Shown in pieces: positions 57,736 through 64,000 of a stretch of 64,000 bases of DNA. Below the pieces are notes generated by a model. It was not told where the DNA came from. It made no database searches and saw nothing but the letters and a program-made list of their open reading frames with translations. Within the stretch, counting starts at the first letter, position 1. Each line of letters begins with the position of its first letter. The position numbers and the translations under genes were made by a program. Origin of the DNA: Artocarpus heterophyllus. Taxonomy: Eukaryota > Streptophyta > Magnoliopsida > Rosales > Moraceae. The stretch is taken from the NCBI GenBank assembly GCA_025403435.1, contig CM046348.1, positions 24,115,899 through 24,179,898 on the forward strand. Reading direction: 5' to 3'.

Positions 57736-59917
57736 GGGGATTTTTAAAAATAACCTTTTGAAAAAAAAATTTTTGGTCAATGATCTTTTTTTTGGGACAG
57801 TTTTTGGCACAAAAAAAAGGCTTTTTAGATATCAAAACGGTTCCAGTTTTTTTTTTCATCCTGTTGAGATTTCTTATCCTGTTACAATCATTTTTCTTAT
57901 TTTTTTTTTAAAAAACTGAGACAATTTACCTACATAAAAAAATATGTTTTTTTATTTTTTTTTAAAAAAAACTTTTACTCAATTTAAAATTTTTTTTTGC
58001 CCTTTCGTCAAAATCTTCCGAAAATCTACAAACCAAGCACCCCTGCCACCGGAACCCCAAACAACAACTCACTCCGGCGACCCCCCAACGAGCACCCCCT
58101 CTTCTTCTTCTTCGCCGACGTCATATCGTCGTCATTCTATTACTCAAATATCTCTTTCTCATAAACAAGAACAAAACACCCAGATTTCTCCATCTGAGCT
58201 CTCTTATCTCTATAATGAATTCCCCTGTTTTGAAAACTTAAAGCCTCTTGCCTTTAATTGGTCAAATGGTTGACTGAGAACTAAAAGATGAAAGGTGAAA
58301 CGGTAAACTATTTTTGGTATTTGGTGAATAAATATGGATTGTTCTTGAGTTGGGGTAGAAAATGTTCGGTGGTTTTTAGATTTGTGGCCATTAGAGCATG
58401 GATTTTTCTTCTTTGAAGTTTCGGATTCAACCGATTGACCTGCTTCTCCTTCGGAACTTATGGCGATCATCAGATTCGAGAACATCCGTCGCTTTCCTCT
58501 TTTCAATTTAGGGTTTGATTTTTTTAATCTTTGTGATAGGAATTCTGTGGCTTTTGTTGAGATTGGATTGGGTAGGTGCAGATAAGATTGCTAATTGTAT
58601 AAATATAAAAGAGATGAAACGAGGATTGCATAAGGTTGATAGTAATGGTGACTGCACATGACCCAATTGAGTCGATTCTAAATTCGTTTCAAGTCGTGAA
58701 AGAAGCTCTTTCGCCTTTGGAATTAAGCTCGAACAAAACGGTGAAAGACTTCGGGTGCTATTTGGGAAGTTTTCTCCCAATTCCGGAGATGGAAAACTCA
58801 CCACCGACGGCAACGGGCATGGAGTGACCGGTGATGGGGTTTTTGGTTTGCGAAGGCGGGCTTTCGACGGCTGGGTTTTGAGGGATCCGTGGCTTGGGTT
58901 CGTAAAAGGAGTTGCAAGCTTAGGTTCAGTATTACGGAGTTTGTTTTAGGGCTCACGATAGAGAGTCAGCCAATTTGGGAAGAATTTGACAAAAGGGCAA
59001 AAAAACTTCTTAATTAAGAAAATGATATATATATTTTTTTTGACACAAAAAAAAAATATTTTTTTATGTCGATAAACTGTCTTAGTTTTTTTTTTCAAAA
59101 AAAAGATGAAAATAACTGTAATGAGGAGAGAAACCTCAATAGAGTGAAAAGAAAAAAACTCGAGCTGTTTTGATGCCCAAAAAGCATGTTTTTTTGGGAA
59201 GATTTTGATGAAAGGGCAAAAAAAATTTTCAAATTGGGTAAAAGTCCTTTTTTTTTTAACAAAAAAAACACGTTTTTTTAACAAAAAAAACACGTTTTTT
59301 TGTGCAGGTAAACTGTCTCAGTTTTTTTCAACAAAATAAGAAAAATGACTGTAGCAGAATAAGAAACCTCAACATGATAAAAAAAAAAAACTGGAACCGT
59401 TTTGATGTCCAATAAACCTTTTTTTTTGTGCCAAAAACTGTCCAAAAAAAAGTGGTCTATTTACCCAAAAAAAATTTGGCCGAAGGCCATTTCTCAAAAT
59501 GCCCCATTTTTTTGCGTCAAAAAACTGTAAAAAAAAAAGGATCATTTGCCTAAAATGACTTTTTCTTAAAGTCATTTTTCAAAATGCCCCGCCAATTTGG
59601 GTTAGACAACTGACTTAAAGGCAGAAATTTGAAAAAAGGCCAAAAAAAAAATTCAATTGGGAAAATAGAATCTTTTTTTTTTTTTGCATTAAAAAGCAGG
59701 TTTTTTTAGGCAAAAAAACTACTCTAGTTTTTTTTAAGAAAAAAAAAAGAGGAAAAGAATTATAGTAAGAAAAGAAACCTCAATAGAATAAGAAAAAAAA
59801 AACTAGAGCAGTTTTCCTACCCAAAAAGCTTGTTTTTTGGTGCTCAAAAAAATAATAAAAAAAAAGATGCCATTTGTCCAAAAAGGCTTTTTCTTAAAGC
59901 CTTTTGTCAAAATCCCT
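57736..59917. mobile_element. Pack-MULE-like element 'E' with long repeat arms and captured sequence
   Basis: The left arm (57736-58018) and right arm (58976-59917) are inverted. The inner edges mirror each other: TTTTTTGCCCTTTCGTCAAA at the left and, reversed, TTTTTTGCCCTTTTGTCAAA at the right. The right arm holds about three tandem copies of a ~300-bp unit (phrases ATCAAAACGGTTCCAG, ATTGAGGTTTCTTAT, AAAAACTGAGACAGTTTACC) and the left arm one. About 950 bp between the arms has ordinary gene-like composition, unlike the A/T-homopolymer arms. No transposase is present, so it would be mobilised in trans. Confidence 0.65.
58645..58836 (+). pseudogene. Captured gene 5' fragment inside element E
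   Basis: An ATG at 58645 opens about 60 residues beginning MVTAHDPIESILNSFQVV, then KEALSPLELSS. This reads like the N-terminus of a real plant protein (it reminds me, unverified, of SAMTL-type mitochondrial carriers). The open frame stops at about 58827, and coding-like sequence continues one frame over to about 58949. No further exons follow before the right arm. A second proline/serine-rich coding-like stretch lies at 58030-58273. Confidence 0.4.
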
Positions 59918-59972
59918 TGACTTGAAGGCCTAAGCTAGGGAAGATAACATTATTTGATTAGTTTTTTTTTTT

Positions 59973-61473
59973 GGATAAATTACACTAACATCTCTTATGT
60001 TTTGCTCAAATTACAAAGACACTTTATGGATCAAAACTAATCACATTCACACTTCCTAAGCTTAAGATTGTTAACTTGTCATATAAAATGACAAAAATAC
60101 TCCTTAAATCTCAGTCATTGACCTAAAATCATCAAATCACAATCATTTATTTTTTTTTACCTAAAAATTAAAAATTAGCTAAAAAAAGGGAAAACAAAAA
60201 AAGCTTTTTTTACCCAAAAAAATTCAAAATCTTTAAAAAGTCAAAATCAAGAAAACAAAGGAAACAAAAAAAAAAAAAAGACAAGCCTCCCTTACCCCCC
60301 CCTCCACGCTACCCGATCCCTACCCAAATCCATCTAGCTCACCCTCTACCGTTAACCCTCGGCAACCCCACAACCAAACTCAACGACACCGCCTACCCTC
60401 GCTTTCATCGCGTCCAACACCACATGCCATCTTCAATCACGCCCTAACTCCACTCACCCTTTATTCTATCGAGCTCAACCCCGTCGGCCCCTTTTCCATC
60501 GAGCCGCCTTATTAACCCTCTATTCCCATTGAGCCCAGCCTAGCGTAACCTAGCCCCGCCCAACCCCTTCTCGTCGAGCACAACCACCCCCATTAGCCCC
60601 CTCCCCGTCGCAGCCAGCCACCTGTCGCACCCCCACTTGTCGTTGTCCCTACCCCGTCAGGCCTCCTTCCCTGTCCCCCCCTTTCCCATCGTTATCCCAT
60701 TCTTGTGCCCTACCTTGAAAGAGAGAAAGAGAAAGAAAGAGAGAGAAAATGAAGGGAGAGAAATAAATGAGTAATTTTTTTGCTACATTTTTTGAAGGCT
60801 TTTTTAGTTACATTGCTATTTATGTCTTATATGATTTTTACATTGTTAATTTACTTTAAGATTTTAATTTTGCATTTATTTTAAAGCTTTCTACATGATT
60901 ATTTGTTTCATTTTTCTCAAAAAATTTTGTTTTCTTTATTTTTTTTATAATTTTGTTATAATTTTTTAGTCTTTTCTGAAAAACAAAGCACTAAAGAAGA
61001 GGAAGAATTTTTTAGGTTTCGCTAGAATTAGTTAATTTATTGAAAAAAACCATTTTTATAATTGAATTATTGTTTTCTTGGAATTAGTTAGTTTCGGTTT
61101 TGTTGTAATTAATTTGTTCTAATTACATTTTATCTTATTTTGGACATAATCGTTATATTTGGAGAAAAAATAATTTATTTTGTAACAAAGTGAAATTTAT
61201 AGTTACAAGTGTGTACAACTTATTTAAACTCATTTTTAATGTCAAAGAAGGGTAAAATCATTATTTTTAACTGCATAAAATAACTAAAAAATGTTTTTTA
61301 ATGAATGAAGGGACTTTTTTGGTATTTTGGACAAAATTAACGATCAACCCTCACAGTAGGGTTCTCTGTGTGATTTTTTCAAAAAGTTAAGGGGTGTCAA
61401 TGTGATTAGTTTTAGTTCAAGAGGTGTCTCTATAATTTAGGCAAAATATAAGTGGTATCAGTGTAATTTACCC
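59973..61473. mobile_element. Terminal-inverted-repeat element 'D' (1.5 kb) with a C-rich core
   Basis: The left end GGATAAATTACACTAACATC and the reversed right end GGGTAAATTACACTGATACC are followed by ~90-200 bp of paired similarity (ACTAATCACATT(C/G)ACAC in both). Such GGGTAAATTACACT ends occur in Mutator-like families of many plants. The target duplication is masked by a poly-T tract. There is no transposase. The core holds a C-rich, G-poor island (60285-60720). Confidence 0.7.
60285..60720. other. Strand-asymmetric C-rich island inside element D
   Basis: About 430 bp on the plus strand are dominated by C with little G. They contain loosely repeated CC(A/G)TCGAGC / CCCCGTC phrases, abruptly bounded by A-rich sequence at the left and a GAGAAAGAGAAAGA purine run at the right. 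No convincing frame is seen on either strand. It could be captured exon sequence or a local repeat. Confidence 0.6.
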
Positions 61474-62324
61474 TTTTTCAATTATTATTGTTAAATGATA
61501 GTTGATTTAGTAAGGGGTAATTTAGTATTTTTTAACCAAATGATGATCATGTGTATGGCAAGAGATTGAGAAAAAAGGGAAAATTGATGGACGTAAGTCA
61601 AGTTAGTCCTTTTGCATCTTTTTTTTTTTTTTTTTAAGTTTGGGGTTGTTTGAGCTAAAAAAAAGGAACGGAAACTAGTGAGTCACATCTTTAATAATTC
61701 GAGGACCATTCAAGTAATTTACTTGAACTAAAATTTGAAAAATTTAAAGTGAAAACTAAATATAACGATTTTGATGCATGTAATTAAAAAAATTATTATA
61801 TTATTAGTAAGAGGAATTTTTATTTAAAAATGAATAATCACACATTGATTTATATATATGTACATATATATATTGTGCTTAATAATCATAATTCTAATCA
61901 TTTTGGTTACTATAAATACTTGTGCATATATAATATATTAGTATTAAATAATATTTATCTTTTAAAAAGAATATATCAAAGCTCATCAAAATAACAGTAT
62001 AATACATTGTTTTTATTTTAGTAACATGAATTAAAACCATTGTATTTAGTTTCTCACTCTAGTTTTTTTTTTTAATTTTGATCCCTAATAATATCTTGCT
62101 AACGGAAGATCAAAAGTTAAACAAAATAATAGAATAAGGACTAAAAGTGAAACAAAGTAATAGACTAGGGACCAAAGCATGGCATTTTAAGAATATTCTA
62201 TTAAATATTTAATATCTAACTGAAAAAAGAGACCAAAGATGAAATATAGTAAAAGATTAGGGACCAAAATGACACTTTTCAAATGTTGGGTACTAAATGT
62301 ATAACTCAATTATTAAGTGTAGAG

Positions 62325-62472
62325 GTCAAGATTGATGAGGAGAATAAAGCTATAATTTTTTTAGCTTTCCTACCCAAATCATATGAGACTTTGGTGACTA
62401 CAATTTTAGTTTGAAAAGCTATGCTGATTGTGGATGAGGTGTCAATTGTTAGGATTAGTGCCTTAAAGAATA
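62325..62472 (+). pseudogene. Ty1/copia gag fragment
   Basis: The plus strand reads VKIDEENKAIIFLAFLPKSY, then ETLVTTILV, a TGA, and KAMLIVDEVS. This is the conserved (UBN2-type) block of plant copia gag proteins, where the usual form is DE-D-A--LL-SLP-SY. It lies directly beside the right end of MITE B. No other copia domain is nearby. Confidence 0.6.
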
Positions 62473-62870
62473 AATACTTTAGGTGTATTTATGATATTTT
62501 TGGTGAGATAAATAATAATGCAAATATTACATGTATTGATAAGTAAAAGATTAATGTGTGGGGAATATTAATTATTTGTTATCATATGAATTTATGGAGA
62601 ATGGTAATTAATTAATCTTTGTTACTTTTTAATTATTGTCGATTATAGTTCCTTAGAGTTTAGAAATATATGTCTAGGATTTATTCATGTAATTGTAATT
62701 TTAATAGGATGCGGTCTATCATCACCGTCTAGAATTTATTGCTCTTTTAAAATTAGGGTTTCCTATGTAATTATGAAGAAGAATAATCAAGATGGAGCAT
62801 TCTATTAGAGCTTTTATAATCTATTTTCTAAAAATTTTTGCTTTAAAATTTTATGAGATTACATTTATAT
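62473..62870. other. AT-rich spacer with no gene seen
   Basis: No coding or repeat structure with clear ends was recognised between the copia scrap and the LTR start at 62871. Confidence 0.45.
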
Positions 62871-64000
62871 TGTTAGACGTGTATGCCCTAAGGAGTAAAA
62901 ATGTAATAAGCTTTTGGAGACATTTTTATCAATAAAGAATTTATTTATTGTTTATATACTAAATCTTGTCCTCTTTACATTCATATTTATTGAATGTATG
63001 TTAAGCAAACAAAAGTCTGAGACTGTCAGTCTAAACCTTAAGAATTGGGCATATGATGGACAGATTATGCGGAAGATACGACTCTTAAGGTGATGGTCTA
63101 AATCAAAAGATCCGTAATCGAGGGAATAGAGTTGGACAATTTATTCATGTAAAGATTGTTTTGTTGTCTGTATCCCTATTGGGAGATGGTTTGTCTTGAC
63201 CATCGGAGTTGGACTCTGTGAATAGAAACATTGACACATTGTCATAGGTGATGATGTGTTGGATCAGACATAAAGTGAATTGATTTGGATTAATAATTCT
63301 ATCTCGGCAAATCAATTCACTTTAGACAATCATTTATATTGTATCTTAATCCTGAGATGAATAGTGGGCATGTTGTCTTGACTTGTGTCTTTTGATGTAC
63401 CAAAGGGTGACACCTACATCTTAATAGTAGTATGCATGCCGGTACGTTAGAGGCATGACTCTTGATAGCGTAGACCTATTATTCATAGATATGAAATCCA
63501 TAGCTCCTCTTTTGGAGTAGTGATATCCTCTTATATATGTTATCCTATAATTGAAAAACTGGAGCGCTCAACCATTTGGATACATAGGTGTAACTGAATG
63601 GTATACTATCTTTGGATGGTAAGTTTTTCGATGCTGTGATAATGGAATGTAAGATAAAAATAATCGAGAACGTAAGACAGAACTTGTCCTTAAGCGGATT
63701 ATGGATAATCCTATGGGGATACAATACACTATAATATGTCATGGAGACTTAGCTATACGGGTTTTGTAATTCTATGTAGTTCGAGAGTGCAGCTCCAAGC
63801 TTTTAGTGGAGTTGCGTTGGAGTTGATAATTATGAAATGTATATATGAGATATTGGGTTTCGTAATTATCGGGAGCTTGAACTATCTAGGTCCATTTAGT
63901 CCCCTTTGCTAGCTCACAAAATCCTTTAACGATACGGTGTGCTTTTTCAATAATTGGTGACTTATGTCAGATTTATTAGATTGGTTGAAATTCAGAAGAA
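62871..64000 (+). mobile_element. LTR of the 24832-26852 family, truncated by the window end
   Basis: It starts TGTTAGACGTGTATGCCC and follows the minus strand of the 24832-26852 solo LTR closely (for example TTATTCATAGATATG and ATTATGGATAATCCTATGGG). About 1130 of an expected ~2020 bp are present. Whether it is solo or the 5' LTR of a full element cannot be told from this window. It is diverged enough that the two copies are separate insertions. Confidence 0.85.

Larger units (their letters stand above)
57372..61724. mobile_element. Fold-back element 'C' inserted in B (9-bp target duplication)
   Basis: Flanked by GAACTAAAA at 57363-57371 (repeated at 57415-57423) and 61725-61733. Its arms pair in reverse: the left reads TAAATTGCTCCATT then TCCTTGAACTATCAAA, the right (reversed) TAAATTACTTGAAT then TCCTCGAATTATTAAA, with similarity extending about 250 bp. 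A 9-bp duplication is typical of Mutator-like elements. Without insertions E and D, C is only about 670 bp and non-coding. Confidence 0.7.
57134..62320. mobile_element. Fold-back MITE 'B' (same family as A), split by element C
   Basis: The left arm at 57134-57371 and the right part at 61725-62320 together rebuild one ~830-bp element. The right part matches the reverse complement of A from its middle (TTTGATGCATGTAATTA) to its left end (TTTAGTACCCAACATTTGA in reverse). The two halves join across the GAACTAAAA duplicate that flanks C. Outer flanks resemble GGGATCAAA / GAGGTCAAG, a weak 9-bp duplication. Outer ends are good to about ten bases. Confidence 0.75.

Noticed and set aside
58508..58813. 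101-codon minus-strand frame in the captured DNA of element E
   Set aside because: It overlaps the more protein-like plus-strand frame starting at 58645 and has no recognisable motif.

Overview
This window is plant nuclear DNA, almost certainly from a eudicot. It is AT-rich, has one intron-containing host gene with canonical GT-AG splice sites, and is otherwise built mostly of plant LTR retrotransposons and Mutator-like fold-back elements. The species cannot be named from the sequence. A run of exactly 100 N at 5399-5498 marks an assembly gap.

Layout. (1) 1-6064: a Tekay/Del-type Ty3/gypsy element on the minus strand. Its gag-pol is damaged by a few point lesions, its 5' LTR holds the gap, and its 3' LTR lies outside the window. 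(2) 6065-13500: AT-rich intergenic DNA with a decayed coding relic, a tandemly duplicated fold-back MITE, a 71-bp tandem repeat and a possible LINE relic. (3) 13516-17649: the only intact host gene, a four-exon NPR1-family salicylate co-regulator of the NPR3/NPR4 type (606 aa predicted). Upstream of it lies a cluster of W-box cores and a TGACG-type motif. (4) 17650-22213: AT-rich intergenic DNA with two more fold-back MITEs. (5) 22214-56747: one deep transposon nest. A fold-back MITE (A) was split by a Tat-lineage Ty3/gypsy element (T, minus strand). T was in turn hit by a solo LTR (24832-26852), a non-autonomous LTR element (F, 29469-47857) and a second solo LTR (49787-52583). F was then hit by a full-length Tekay element (H, 31374-42579) and a solo LTR (G, 45485-47830). 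Target-site duplications and the rejoining of T's reading frame across the insertions support this order. (6) 57134-62320: a second nest. Fold-back element B is split by fold-back C (9-bp target duplication), which contains a Pack-MULE-like element E with captured gene-like DNA and a 1.5-kb terminal-inverted-repeat element D. (7) 62325-64000: a copia gag scrap, then the start of another LTR of the same family as the 24832-26852 solo LTR, in the opposite orientation.

How it works together. Only the NPR3/4-like gene looks functional for the host. It encodes a BTB/ankyrin co-regulator with an EAR-type VDLNETP motif and would act with TGA bZIP factors in salicylate-controlled immunity. Every retrotransposon polyprotein carries stops, frameshifts or catalytic substitutions. 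The structures most worth a second look are the antisense ORF of the Tat element with its own poly(A) signal, the opposed clusters of a GGCCTGCCGA-type motif at both ends of the H LTRs, the Pack-MULE-like capture, and the strand-asymmetric C-rich island in D.
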